From: Chiridota heheva
Lineage: Eukaryota; Echinodermata; Holothuroidea; Apodida; Chiridotidae
Direction: 5' to 3'
Assembly (NCBI GenBank): GCA_020152595.1
Contig: JAIGNY010001807.1
Span: 415,001-479,000 of the forward strand
DNA length: 64,000 bases
The position numbers and the translations under genes are program-made. Below the pieces are notes generated by a model. It made no database searches. It saw only the letters and a program-made list of their open reading frames with translations, and was not told where the DNA came from. Positions 26,201-41,200 of this stretch are shown here, in pieces. How positions within the stretch are numbered: position 1 is the stretch's first letter; every line of letters begins with the position of its first letter.

Positions 26201-29200
26201 CCAAAAATATCAGACCACTTGGGAAAAAGCAGGAATTCGCGGAAAGAAATATTTTGTTTTGTTAAGTAAAAAAAGAAAATTTATAGAGTACACAACAGTA
26301 TATGTGATAAAAAGTTCAGGTTTGGCAACAATGTTTCGGGTTCATTGCTCAAAGATTTAAGAGCACCCCCCTCCCCTCCCATGTAAATTGTGTGACGAAT
26401 AGTACATTAAATTGCAAAACAGGAAATGGGTGTGATAAAGTGTGTTCAAACACATATCAAAAGTATTTTGTCAAAATCGAGTCGAGGGAAAAGGGAAGCA
26501 AGCAATTTAGGTCATTTTAGGATGCCATGCAAAGTAAAAACCTGTACAGGTCAATATGTAAAGATAAAAAAGCAATGGTTTTAAATTTTGATCAATGTAT
26601 AATGCTGGCATAACAACAGGATTGTTGTCTTTTGTGACAACACATTTCTCTTGACAATTTTCATTCTCATTTGCTTTAACAATTTCTACATTACCAGCAT
26701 TACAATTTTAAGTCTACAGCCTAGCCTACACTTAGTACTCCCCGTAGTACAGTCGACTGATGCCAGCCATGTTAGTATAACTGCCATTGGTGATGGCTGG
26801 CCGTCCGAGGGTACTACAAAATTTTCTACCCTCCTATACTGTTTTAAGCGAGATGTTGAAAGTATAGGAAAATCTCAGTTTTAAGATCTTTAGGAAAACG
26901 AAACCATCTTAACTTTTGTTTCATCTACAATAATTAGAATCGATGTTTGAAGCCCATCCACGTCTTCAAAAACTGTTTTTAAGGTGATTTTAGTTACTTT
27001 AATAAAGTATTTTAGACTACTTTTCTTTCCGTAAAAAATGTCTGAGGAGCTCTTCAAAGTACAATTAAAGTTAAAACAGTGCCATCGGGGCTGTAACATT
27101 TTAGCTGGGGCAATATCTTTAAAAAAATTGGGATAATACTTATAAAGTACAATGATATAATCTAAATATTTCTTTTTGCAGTTTAGTGGAACATTCTAAA
27201 ACTTATTTGCAGATGTTGAATAATTAATCACAAATGTCTAATGACTAAGAAAATGGTGACCAAAATATTAATCTCGGAGAACTTTATCCCGTCGTGGTGC
27301 TAAGTAGGTAAATATTTGGGATTTTTTTTTTTTTTTTAAAGTGTATTATTCAGACTAACGTTAAGCTAATTGATTAAGAGTATCCAAAAAGTTATTTTTT
27401 AATCATGTATTTTCTACAACGTGAATTTAATAAAAACAGGAATTGTACCTAATTTCTAACAAGCCTCGTACCATACTGGAAACTTTGTTTTTTCTACGCT
27501 AAAGATTTACGCCAGAAAATTTGAAAACCTTGGTTATGCCACACCTGTGATGGTGGCATAACTGTATATAAATGTATTTTTGTATAAATTGGATGTAAAT
27601 TTACGCCAGAATTATTCATAACTGATCAATCTCCATGGCGAAGATCTTCGGAATAACCTACATAGTTTCCAGCCTAGCTCTAATATGGCAATTCCAATGT
27701 CAACCTGTACTGAGGGATGTATATAATAACGTTAACGTTAGCCTAACTTACACTAACTTACACTTACACTTAGTTAGGCCTAGGCCTACATACAATTTAG
27801 GACTAGATCTAGGCTACAGACAGAAAATTTCAACGATAATTTCACAAATTTTACTCTTGGACTTTAAGGGTTAAAATAACATTCCCAGGTTTTTTCGTAA
27901 CCTTGTATAAGAAAGAGAAAAAATGTAGAAACAATTTAGTACAAAAATCATTTTGATATGTTCTTCCTACCAAGAGATATTCATATTTTTAGCTTCACAA
28001 AAAATACCAATAAACGAATAGGAAAAGGCTTAGTATGACATCACAGCCACACATTCTCCCACAAAGTTTATGCATTTCATTAAAATCTATCATCCTTTTT
28101 TATTAGTAAAACCTGCTAGAAAAATAAATTGATGAAAGTTAGGTATTTATATACATTGCTAAATACACCCTACTTAAATAACTTTTGGAAAATTGTTTCT
28201 AATTACAAAGAAACAACCAATTAACGTTTAAAGAAATACATAAACATTTACAATGGAATTGTCTCTATGACATCATCAGACACGAATTCATCATACTGTA
28301 CAAAAACTTTAAAATGCAATCAGGAAATCTTTAAAATTCCATATCTCCTGAACAGAATATGATATCTACCTGATTTTTGTACCAAATTGTCTTTAGAAGT
28401 ATGCTCTTTCAAATACAATTTTGCAAAAAACCATGGGAATATTCCTTTAAAGGAAGAATCCCTTGAATTTAAATTTTCATATATGATAGAGGACTAAAGA
28501 AACACATTGGCATACAATCTTGTTTATCTATTAAGTTATTGCAAATTTCAAAGATTGTGGGAGTGTGATGAAAAGTGACCTCGTGGTGTAAAGTGTGATG
28601 TCATAAAGGCAGATTCAAAACAATTCTGATGTATTTCTATATTATCTAGAGTGTAAGGTTCATGAGCAGACGGGCAAAGCACTTTCTTATGAAGTCTACG
28701 TTATACCATGGAGCTATTAACTCAGTTAATAGCCCCATGGTTATACCCAATCTCACTAAAGGCAAATTCTTCCAGTAATTTAGCAAGAGGCAAATAATTT
28801 TCAAAGGAATACATAATAATTGTCTTGGATTTGGGCTTTATGGCATCACACTTTAAACTGGGAGGTCACTTTTCAACACACTGGCGCAATCTATGAAATG
28901 CAATAAACCTAAATGGAAAAAGATATCAACACATTTTTTACAGCAAATTGTTTCTTTCATCATTCTCTGTCCTAAGAACGAACATGAAAATTCACGGGAA
29001 TATTCCTATAACAAAAGTATGATGATTTCATTTTTTGTCAAAATATGAAATGTTGCAGAGTTTTTAGTGGAATTATTTTTTTATGAAAATTTTTCTTCAA
29101 TGTAATATGTGCTGAATAAATGGATAAATATGAAAAATATGGTTATTGTTTTTCTTTTGTTTGTAACACTTTAAAAGATTAGTTTAGGGGTTAAGCAAAT

Positions 29201-32200
29201 CTATCTTATATGAACGAGGACTCCAAAAGAAACATAACAAAATTACAAAATCATTAACAAAATCTTATTCCATTAAGGAGATATCTAAGTTTAAAATTTG
29301 ATATTATTTGTGTAGAAACAAATAAAATCAGACTAGTTGTGATGTCATAGCCTCAGATTAAGTAAAAGTCTTTATGTATTCTATCATATTTTGTCTTGCA
29401 ATTTTGTGGCTTAAAAACAATGGAAAGCTTGAGAATTTTTTTGAAAAATAGTAAACAAATTAAATAAACTTTCTGTAAAATACATTAACAATTGTTTAGA
29501 ATGTAATGATAAAAACGTCAACTTTCCATAGTAGACTTAATACACCAGTCATTTTTACACAGATAAGACTGAGTTTTAAACTTGGATATCTCCTTAACAA
29601 AATAAGTTTTTTGAACGGTTTCTACACCATTTTGTTTCTTTTGAAGTCCTCTTTCATATAAGATGTACATGCTTGACCACAGAACTAATCCTTTTAGTGA
29701 ATGAAAGGAAAATGCTAAGAAAACAGAATTGGCCAAAGACCTAATACACATGCAATGTACTCAACCACAAAGAGTAAGAATATTGCCAAATGATGGAAAA
29801 GCCCCGAGTCAACTATGTGCTCTTTATTAACAACTGATCAGGAGATTGGACCAATATCAGAAATTGTAGACATGAATTCTCGGTCTATGATAACTTTGCT
29901 AAGGTTTTGGTGATGAATCCAATTTTGTTCTTCTTCAATTTGTCCAATATTGTTAAGGATTTGTTTCTATGCATTCTTTGAAAGTTTGCTGCTGTGATGA
30001 CTGTGGATCATTTGGTGAGATTTCCTGTGAAAGTTAAAAGATCTAATCCCATCAGAAAATCATGTATACCTAATTACATATTATGTATCTGCAATGCCTT
30101 GTGAACCAGAAATATTAAAACATTTCCTTGTTCAATGCACAAAGTTTCATATTCCATTTTCAAAAAATAGATTTTGCATTGTGGTAAAATCATATTTTCA
30201 TTTCTTTTCAGCTCTAGGTGTAGATTTTAAAGCTAATTTAAGTGGTCAAGGTTTCAAGCATATTCACTTTTTATTAATTAGGACAACTGTTGAAACACAA
30301 AGTAGAAAGTGTTCAAAAATCTTATTTTGTTACAGTAGATATTGTAGATTAAAGTGCTACTAAATTTGTGTAGAAGTGACTGAAATCAGACTAGACGTGA
30401 CACTACAGCCCCACACTGTTCAAACAATTTTTGTGTATTAATAAAAGTTTGGATGTTTCATGATAGAACTAACAACATCAAGTATAATGCCTGTGACTTA
30501 GGGAAGGTGTGATGTCATCAGTGTACTATGTACTGTAGTATACCAGTCATGTAATCTCTTCATACTGTATTCTTTGTTATACAAGACTAACGTTCAATTT
30601 TTTTTTGTGGGGAAGGGGTTTTCCCCTTGTGTAATTTTTGGGTGGATTTATAATATAAAAAAAGGAGGGGATATATTTTTGGAAAGAAAAAAGAATGAAA
30701 AAGCCAAAAATACCGCAAAAAAAAGGTTAAAAATATCAGAAAAAGCTCCCCCTTCCCCAAAGCCAAAAGCTGAAAAAAGACCAAATTTGACATTTTTCAG
30801 CCATCTGATAGGGGGGGGGGGAATTATTCCCACTCCCACCCCTTGCCCTCCCCCTTGTTAGTATGTGTGGGAATCCAACAATCCTTCACCTTAATGTAAA
30901 CAATGATACAAGATAGATATGTCTGACCAATGAATAATGGTATGGGTACCTGACAAGCAGTTTGTTCCAAGATATAAATGTTCTTCTTGAAGACTTCTAG
31001 ACTAGTCTGGAGCAGACTTATAATTTGGCCCCTTTCTTTCCATTCTTGTGATCTTTTGCAAGAAATAGCAATTAAGGAGAAGGACAATAAAAGTCACCCA
31101 GCACTGCAACCATTTAACCCTGGTTGAAAAACTATCAGCCAGTAGAAAATTAGGTCTGGCCCAGAGTCCATTAGCCAAGCTGTTAAATATCTTACTCTAT
31201 CTTGTTAATCAGTCTAAGCCTCTTATTTCAGCTCTAATAGAAAAAAGATTTAATCTTCTTTTTTCACATTTTTCTCTAGGAATTTTTTTTTTTTTATAGA
31301 AAATAAAGAATTCCTTCTATTCATTTCTCAAGTGTGTACTATATAGTCAAACAAGGCTGTAATTTCTTTTCAAGAACCCTGGTAACTATGTGAGAAATGC
31401 AAAATAATCCTAGAAAATATAAAGGTCCTCACTTTTTTAATAACCTTAGGATTCTCTGTTAGACCCCTTGTAAATCTATAGAGTTGTTTACCATCATTTT
31501 GCTAAGATGATTAAAGTAGCCCACTGTGTGTGAATAGGAACAAATCTTTTATTCAAATTGGGACAAAAGCAGTGCGGTTGTTAAAGTCTAATCTGACAAA
31601 ATAATCACACGCTTTTACTTTCTATGTCCCATTCTTGATCAGGTCTCTCTGACACCTGTGTTCCATAGGTTTTTTTTTTTTTAATAAGGAAAGGTGATAA
31701 AATTAACCATTAGACCTTACCAGTTGGAGTGGTGTTCAAAATGTGCAAGCATTGTTGGAGTTGTTTTGGATAGGGGGAAATAGAATATTAAGCTATTCGT
31801 GGCCACAAAGGCAGAATAAATCTCATGGCGCCACACTACGGCACCTCTCTTTATTAGATAGCTTAGTGAAGGTACAGTAAGGAGCCTTGGCATGTCATGG
31901 GTTATAGTTACATCAGGTTTAGACACCCATCCCAAATTTGTTTTGACGTGGAAGCTAATTGAGGAAAATGAGTCTTATTGCTGTTCCTTTTTTGGTAATT
32001 GCCTGTTTGTTCCAAGGATACATACTGTTCTGAAGTGAACAAAACAGTGATTACCCCATGTACAAGAAAAGCAAGAATGATTTTATTTTCTTTCAAAAAT
32101 GTTCCTTAGCATATATCCATTCATTCTTTTTATTCTGTCCCATTGTAGAATCAGTATGTTTTGTGGTCGGATGTTAAAAATATTCATGGTGGTTTTGTAT

Positions 32201-35200
32201 TGTTAAATTGCAAATATAACATACAGTATTGTAATTGATAGAATAGACTGTTGGGAGCAATGTGTTTTCTTTTCTATTCTCTCAAACTTTTCATTCCGAT
32301 ACACTCTACCTCTCACTTTTCCACCTAAATTTTGTTTTGCACTTTTATTTTCCGGGATTCTCTCTAGGTGGATGGGTGTCTGATTTCAGTGAGATTGTTT
32401 TTTGTTGTATTTCCTTCCCGTTGTGACTAAGCCTTGAATGCCCTTTTCGATACCTGTACAGTGGTTCTTATATTGTACTTCCGCGATTTTTTCTAGTTGC
32501 CTCGGGTCTCCCGGCCCTTGGTATTTATTCCATCATGACCAAACGCTTCTGTCTTGACCCTGACCCTCTCTCCGCTCCACGTGACCAAGCTGCTACCTCC
32601 ATTGACCATTCCTCAGCCCCAGTCCCCAAAATTGTAATCATTCAGGCCACCAATAAACCAGACAGTTCCAAAAGAGTTTTGCCCTTCCTTATAAACAAGG
32701 CACTCCATGGCTTTGTTGGTACCATCCCCAAGGTTTCTGATCTGGCAATCTCCTGGTGCACTGCACCAAGGACACTTAAGCCACCACCCTCCTCACCACC
32801 AAAACCCTAGCTAATACTGCTATCAACGTAACAGTCACCCCTCCACCGTTTCCTGAAATCCAGCAAAGGAGTCATCAGAACCAGAGACCTTGCCTACTTG
32901 ACCAATGAAGACCTTTTGAAAGAACTTGACAGCCAACATGTTACTGATGCACGTCGTTGCATCCTCAAGAGGACAGTGCCGAAACACCCACCAATACAAT
33001 CTTCCTGTCTTTTTCCACACCAACTCTCCCCTCCCACATCACTGCTGGCTATCTGAGAATCCCAGTTTCCCCTACATTCCCAACCCCCTCCATTGTCATA
33101 AGTGCCAGGGGGTATGGCCATGGGAAAAACTCCTGTCACAGCCAAGCGCGCTGTGGCAAGTGTGGAGCCCCGGACTATGACAGTGCCTCCTGCATTAACA
33201 CCCCACTCTGCACCAATTGCGACGGTACTTACCCAGCCAACTATCCCTCAAAAGACTTCCCCACCTGGCTTTAGGAAAAGCAGATAACCAAACTGAAAAC
33301 CCTTCATCCCAGCACCACTTACCTCGAAGCGAGAAAGCGATTCCTTGCTTCCCTCCACATCAAACCTTCTTACTCGAGCAGTCTCCTCAAACACCAATAC
33401 CGCCCCCTAGAACAAGTAAAACTGACTCACATGCCCAAACCGACCTTACCTGGGTCTTCTTAACCAATCCTAAGCCCATCACCATTGCCAACAACCCAAC
33501 CACACCCATTACCCAAACCACTTCCACTACCACTTCTCTCCCCAACCCTCGTTCCTTTTCTAAGAGCCAGGCTGTCCCCTACCCCAACACCTGTAGTGCC
33601 ATCAAACTGAAGTCAACCTGGCCAACAATCAACAAACCAACATACAACCAATCAACAAACAGCGCACCATCCAAACTCACTTGTATGACACTGAAGAGAA
33701 CATGGATTATTTGATTACCGAACCCACCAAACATACTTTTCATCCAACTTTCAAAAACAACTGCTCCCAAAGAAACAGGGACAAATCCAAATAAGAAACA
33801 ACACAACAGATCTTCCTCCAGATAATCCCCCACCTCTTTATGGCATGCAATATAAACAATTACAGTAACACTCGCAACATTATTCAATAGAACAGCAGGA
33901 GCCTTAAAGCCAATTTGGGAGAAATTGATCTCCTGGCCACCACCTTCAACCCACTTGCCTACAAGAAACCTTGAAAACCACTGATCATTATTCCCTCAAT
34001 AACTTCGCTTGCTACTATAAGCATCAAGAGGACGCCGACAGGGCCTGTGGGGGCGTCTCTATCTCGTTGGACACGATATCCCACACAGCCCTATTCATGT
34101 GACCACCGTCCTTCAGGCCATCTGCATGTCTATCCCTTCACTTAACCTTCACTTTTAGCAATGTCTATCTCCCCCTCCCCCCTCCCCCTTCCCTCCACAA
34201 CGGCAACATTCAGCCAACCAGCTTTAACAAACCTTATCTCTCGGCTCCCCTCACTTTTCATCCTACTTGGTGCTTCCAACACCCACAACCCCCCTGTAGG
34301 CTCCAATACCACCACCCGCAGAAGCAAGATTGTCAAAAACACTCTTTGACTGCACAGCCTCTCCTTGCTCAACACTAACTCCCTGACCTACCTTCAACCT
34401 GCCTGCCGCAGTGTCCCTCACCTGTATTGACCTGTCTATCTTTCCCCTCAACCTCCTTGATTTTAGCTGGAAGGTCACTGTTGATCTCTGTGGTAGTGAG
34501 CATTACCCTCTTATTCACTCCAACCTTTAACCCTTACTCTACCAGCACTTTTTTGAAAATGCGCTCGGGAGGCGGGGCCGAAGACGGGGCACCCAAAACG
34601 GCGATAATATCGCCGCGTGGTAGAGTAAGGGTTAAACCCCACAGACCACACCCCCAATTGGAACTTAAGAAGGCAGACTGACCCCTTTTTGAAACCCTCT
34701 GCAACTCTTACCTCTCCCCCCATTTCCTTGATGGTGAGGATCCCATGTCAAACTTAAGTAACTTCCTTATCAACATTGCCACCTGCTCCATTCCTAAAAC
34801 CTCCAAACCCCTAACCCCCTCCCATCCCAATCCCTGGTTCTCTGATGACTGCAAAACCACCATCAAGAACAGGAAAAGGGCTCTCAGGACCTTAAAAACA
34901 AACCTGACCACCCACAACCTCCACCTCTTTTGGCTCATATCAAGGATGGTAAAACCAACACTTGGAACAACTTCATCTCTTCTCTCACCACCAACACTCC
35001 TACTAAAAAGATTTGGAGTATGGTTACCACTTTCCATGGCAGAATGGGCAAGTCTCCAATCTCCCATCTCTCTTGGAATAGTAACCTACTCACCGCGAAA
35101 AAGGATATCGTTAACCACCGTGCAGTCTCTTTCAGCAACATCTTGTACTGTACTGTATTGTACATCTTGGCCAACCACCCCAATGCTTTCAAAGCCAAAA

Positions 35201-38200
35201 ATGCCCGGAGTATTACCTTTCCCTCTGACAACACCGAGAGCTACAACACCCCTCTCACCCTTTCTAAATTGAGGCAACCCATCCACAATGCTAGCTGCAC
35301 CTCCATGGGCACAGATAACATTCCCTACCAGTTCTGAAACACCTCCCCAACAAGGACACTGCTATCTTACTCACCATCCTCAACTACATTTGGTCCTCAC
35401 ACTCCTTTCCCCCATCTGAAGGACAGCTATCATCACCCCTGTCCTTAAACCGGGGAAGGACAGTACTGACCACTCCAAATACTGCCCCATCACCTGCACC
35501 TGCTGTCTATGTAAAATTATGGAAAGGATCATTAACCAAAGACTGGTTCCTTGAGATCAACAGAATCCTCTCCCCTCACCAAAGCGGCCTCCGGAAACAA
35601 TCGCAATACTCTGGACCAGTTAATTGCGCTCGACATCGCTATCCAGGAATCCTTTGCAAAAACGGAACACCTCATTGCCATCTTTTTTGACATCGAGAAA
35701 GCTTTTGACACTCGACTACGGCAATATTGTCTACTGTGCCGCTCACAACTTTTACCTCAACCATATCAACAATATCCAAAATGAAGCCCTCATGCTTTGC
35801 CTAGGTGCCTATAGGACCTCCCCCCAGGACCAGACTTCACGTTGAAGCCAACAAACCCCCCCTTTCTGCTTTCCTATGCTTTTAGAGCCCTCACCAACAA
35901 CCAATACCCTGTATTCAACCTCAGTAGGTACCCCGAATTTCTCCACCCTCTTCGATAGGACTGAAACCTTATCCCTCCCTTCAGCTTATGCATCAAACAT
36001 GACCTCCACCATCTTGGCATCAACCCTGCCACTCTTGGCACCTTCTCCTAGCCCACTTTTCCTCCCTAGGCCACCCCCTCACTTCCATCCACCTGGGCCT
36101 CTTCACTCATCACAAAACCCAAACCCGCCCCAACCTCTTTATCAACCTCCATGACAAACTTTCAAATTACACCTCCTTCTATACTGATTGCTTCAAGGAA
36201 AGTGACAAGACAGCTGCTGATGCCGTCATCCAAGACATCACCCTCTGTAGCAGGCTTCCCATCCACTCGTCCATCTTCTCGGCCGAGGGCAAGGCCATTC
36301 AATTCGTCCTCAACTTTATTGAGTACTCCCTGTTCAGCCACTTTGCCATCTTCTCAGACTCCCAAGTCTGTTCTTAATTCACTCAATCATAAATGGGATG
36401 ACCCTCATGTCCACCTCCTTCACAAACTCCTTTCACTGCCCCCCTCCCCCCTCTGCAGGAAAAGTATTATTATCTTGTGGATACCCAGCCATGTTGTCAT
36501 CCCAGCAATGAGAGAGCTAATGCAGCCGCTAAGCTTGCTCTCAACCTACCCCCTTTCCCTTAACTCTTTCTGACATCAAACCGCTTATCGCTTCTCTTTT
36601 TCGTGACCACTGGCAAACCTCATGGGACTCCCAAATTGATAACAAACTCCACGTCATCCACCCATCATTCCGATTAAATCCACAATCTCTCCCGTGTCGA
36701 CAATGTTTATATTACTCGTTTTAGAATAGGTCACATCCACCTCACTCACTCCCACCTCTTTATTGGCACCCCCACCCTCTGCAACAGTTGCCATTGCACC
36801 CTCAGTCCACCACGTCCTTCTTGCTTTCCCCCTGTACAACCTTCGCAGAGCTTCCCTCGCCCCCCACAACTTAATTGCCAAGCTCTTCCAGAAAAATCCT
36901 TCAAATAAAATGATCTCCTTCCTTCATCATACTTCCCTCTACAACCAATTTAGTCCTCTTCTCCCACCCCCTCTCTTTCTTGTTTTGCCCCTTTTTTCAC
37001 CCATGCACTTCCTCTCTCGATCCCAGCTTCGTGGCTTTTAGTCCCGATGTTTCTCTCAGTCTCCCCCTATTTTCTTTTCTTCCTACCTATGGAATGATCT
37101 AACCTCTTAGGCACAATTTAATCCTCACTGCCGTGGTGCCATTAAGCCCTCATCAAACAAAAAAACACATTGTAATTGATGTGCTTTTTTAATTCACTTT
37201 TTGATTGGAAAAAAGATTTTGACCATAGTTTCAATTCTTTCATACAACAGAAATTACTTGTTCCTATTTAAAGATTGAGCATTTTGAGGAAGCTACCATC
37301 CAGTTCAGAGTAAAACTGTCTTTGAATTATGAAAGGACAGTATATAAAGCAGTCTGAAACAGACTAAAACAGTCTTGGTCTCTTTGAGTTATGAAACAAC
37401 AGTATATAAAGCAGACTAAAACAGTCTTTGTGTCTTTGAATTATGAAACAACAGTATATAAAGCAGTCTAAAACAGTCTTGGTCTCTTTGAATTAAGAAA
37501 CCACAGTATATAAAGCAGTCTTAAACAGTCTTTGTCTCTTTGAATTATGAAACGACAGTATATAAAGCCGACTAAAACAGTCTTGGTCTCTTTGAATTAT
37601 GAAACGACAGTATATAAAGCATTCTAAAACAGTCTTGGTCTCTTTGAATTATGAAACGACAGTATATAAAGCAGTCTAAAACAGTCTTGGTCTCTTTGAA
37701 TTATGAAACGACAGTATATAGAGCAGTCTAAAACAGTCTTGGTCTCTTTGAATTATGAAACGACAGTATATAAAGCAGTCTAAAACAGTCTTGGTCTCTT
37801 TGAATTATGAAACGACAGTATATAGAGCAGTCTAAAACAGTCTTGGTCTCTTTGAATTATGAAACAACAGTATATAAAGCAGTCTAAAACAGCCTTGGTC
37901 TCTTTGAATTATGAAACGACAGTATATAAAGCAGTCTAAAACAGTCTTGGTCTCTTTGAATTATGAAACGACAGTATATAGAGCAGTCTAAAACAGTCTT
38001 GGTCTCTTTGAATTAGGAAACGACAGTATATAAAGCAGTCTAAAACAGTCTTGGTCTCTTTGAATTATGAAACAACAGTATATAAAGCAGTCTAAAACAG
38101 CCTTGGTCTCTTTGAATTATGAAACGACAGTATATAAAGCAGTCTAAAACAGTCTTGGTCTCTTTGAATTATGAAACGACAGTATATAGAGCAGTCTAAA

Positions 38201-41200
38201 ACAGTCTTGGTCTCTTTGAATTAGGAAACGACAGTATATAAAGCAGTCTAAAACAGTCTTGGTCTCTTTGAATTATGAAACGACAGTATATAAAGCAGTC
38301 TAAAACAGTCTTGGTCTCTTTGAATTATGAAACGACAGTATATAAAGCAGTCTAAAACAGTCTTGGTCTCTTTGAATTAGGAAACAGCAGTATATAAAGC
38401 AGTCTAAAACAGTCTTGGTCTCTTTGAATTATGAAACAACAGTATATAAAGCAGTCTAAAACAGTCTTGGTCTCTTTGAATTATGAAACAACAGTATATA
38501 AAGCAGTCTAAAACAGTCTTGGTCTCTTTGAATTATGAAACAACAGTATATAAAGCAGTCTAAAACAGTCTTGGTCTCTTTGAATTATGAAACGACAGTA
38601 TATAAAGTAGTCTAAAACAGTCTTGGTCTCTTTGAATTATGAAACGACAGTATATAGAGCAGTCTAAAACAGACTAAAACAGTCTTGGTCTCTTTGAATT
38701 ATGAAACGACAGTACATAAAGCAGACTAAAACAGTCTTTGTTTCTTTAAATTATGAAACGACAGTATATAAAGCAGTCTAAAACAGTCTTTGTCTCTTTG
38801 AATTATGAAGCGACAGTATATAAAGCAGTCTAAAAAGTTTGTTTCTTTGAATTAGGAAGCGACAGTATATAAAGCAGTCTAAAACAGTCTTGGTCTCTTT
38901 GAATTATGAAACGACAGTATATAAAGCAGTCTAAAAAAGTTTGTTTCTTTGAATTAGGAAACGACAGTATATAAAGCAGACTAAAACAGTCTTGGTCTCT
39001 TTGAATTATGAAACGACAGTATATAAAGCAGTCTAAAACAGTCTTGGTCTCTTTGAATTATGAAACAGCAGTATATAAAGGAGTCTAAAACAGTCTTGGT
39101 CTCTTTGAATTATGAAACAGCAGTATATAAAGCAGTCTAAAACAGTCTTGGTCTCTTTGAATTATGAAACGACAGTATATAAAGCAGTCTAAAACAGTCT
39201 TGGTCTCTTTGAATTATGAAACAACAGTATATAAAGCAGTCTAAAACAGTCTTGGTCTCTTTGAATTATGAAACAACAGTATATAAAGCAGTCTAAAACA
39301 GTCTTGGTCTCTTTGAATTATGAAACGACAGTATATAAAGCAGTCTAAAACAGTCTTGGTCTCTTTGAATTATGAAACAACAGTATATAAAGCAGTCTAA
39401 AACAGTCTTGGTCTCTTTGAATTATGAAACGACAGTATATAAAGCAGTCTAAAACAGTCTTGGTCTCTTTGAATTATGAAATGACAGTATATAAAGCAGT
39501 CTAAAACAGTCTTGGTCTCTTTGAATTATGAAACGACAGTATATAAAGCAGTCTAAAACAGTCTTGGTCTCTTTGAATTATGAAATGACAGTATATAAAG
39601 CAGTCTAAAACAGTCTTGGTCTCTTTGAATTATGAAACAGCAGTATATAAAGCAGTCTAAAACAGTCTTGGTCTCTTTGAATTAAGAAACCACAGTATAT
39701 AAAGCAGTCTAAAACAGTCTTGGTCTCTTTGAATTATGAAATGACAGTATATAAAGCAGTCTAAAACAGTCTTGGTCTCTTTGAATTATGAAATGACAGT
39801 ATATAAAGCAGTCTAAAACAGTCTTTGTCTCTTTGAATTATGAAACAGCAGTATATAAAGCAGTCTAAAACAGCCTTGGTCTCTTTGAATTATGAAATGA
39901 CAGTATATAAAGCAGTCTAAAACAGTCTTTGTCTCTTTGAATTATGAAACAGCAGTATATAAAGCAGTCTAAAACAGTCTTGGTCTCTTTGAATTATGAA
40001 ACAACAGTATATAAAGCATTCTAAAACAGTCTTTGTCTCTTTGAATTATGAAACGACAGTATATAAAGTAGTCTAAAACAGTCTTGGTCTCTTTGAATTA
40101 TGAAACAGCAGTATATAAAGGAGTCTAAAACAGTCTTGGTCTCTTTGAATTATGAAACGACAGTATATAAAGCAGTCTAAAACAGTCTTGGTCTCTTTGA
40201 ATTAGGAAACAACAGTATATAAAGCAGTCTAAAACAGTCTTGGTCTCTTTGAATTATGAAATGACAGTATATAAAGCAGTCTAAAACAGTCTTGGTCTCT
40301 TTGAATTAGGAAACAACAGTATATAAAGCAGTCTAAAACAGTCTTGGTCTCTTTGAATTATGAAACGACAGTATATAAAGCAGTCTAAAACAGTCTTGGT
40401 CTCTTTGAATTAGGAAACGACAGTATATAAAGCAGTCTAAAACAGTCTTGGTCTCTTTGAATTATGAAACGACAGTATATAAAGCATTCTAAAACAGTCT
40501 TGGTCTCTTTGAATTATGAAACGACAGTATATAAAGCAGTCTAAAACAGTCTTGGTCTCTTTGAATTATGAAACAGCAGTATATAAAGCAGTCTAAAACA
40601 GTCTTGGTCTCTTTGAATTATGAAACGACAGTATATAAAGCAGTCTAAAACAGTCTTTGTCTCTTTGAATTATGAAACAACAGTATATAAAGCAGTCTAA
40701 AACAGCCTTGGTCTCTTTGAATTATGAAACGACAGTATATAAAGCAGTCTAAAACAGTCTTGGTCTCTTTGAATTATGAAACGACAGTATATAAAGCATT
40801 CTAAAACAGTCTTGGTCTCTTTGAATTATGAAACGACAGTATATAAAGCAGTCTAAAACAGTCTTGGTCTCTTTGAATTATGAAACAGCAGTATATAAAG
40901 CAGTCTAAAACAGTCTTGATTTTTTGAATTATGAAATGACAGTATATAAAGCATTCTAAAACAGTCTTGGTCTCTTTGAATTATGAAAGCGACAGTATAT
41001 AAAGTAGTCTAAAACAGTCTTGGTCTCTTTGAATTATGAAACAGCAGTATATAAAGCAGTCTAAAACAGTCTTGGTTTTTTTGAATTATGAAACGACAGT
41101 ATATAAAGTAGTCTAAAACAGTCTTGGTCTCTTTGAATTATGAAACAGCAGTATATAAAGCAGTCTAAAACAGTCTTGATTTTTTTGAATTATGAAATGA

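Noticed and set aside
26735..26820. Small inverted repeat (CCAGCCAT...ATGGCTGG with AGTAC/GTACT outside)
   Set aside because: May be a decayed MITE, but it lacks clear terminal repeats and a target duplication, so it was not called.
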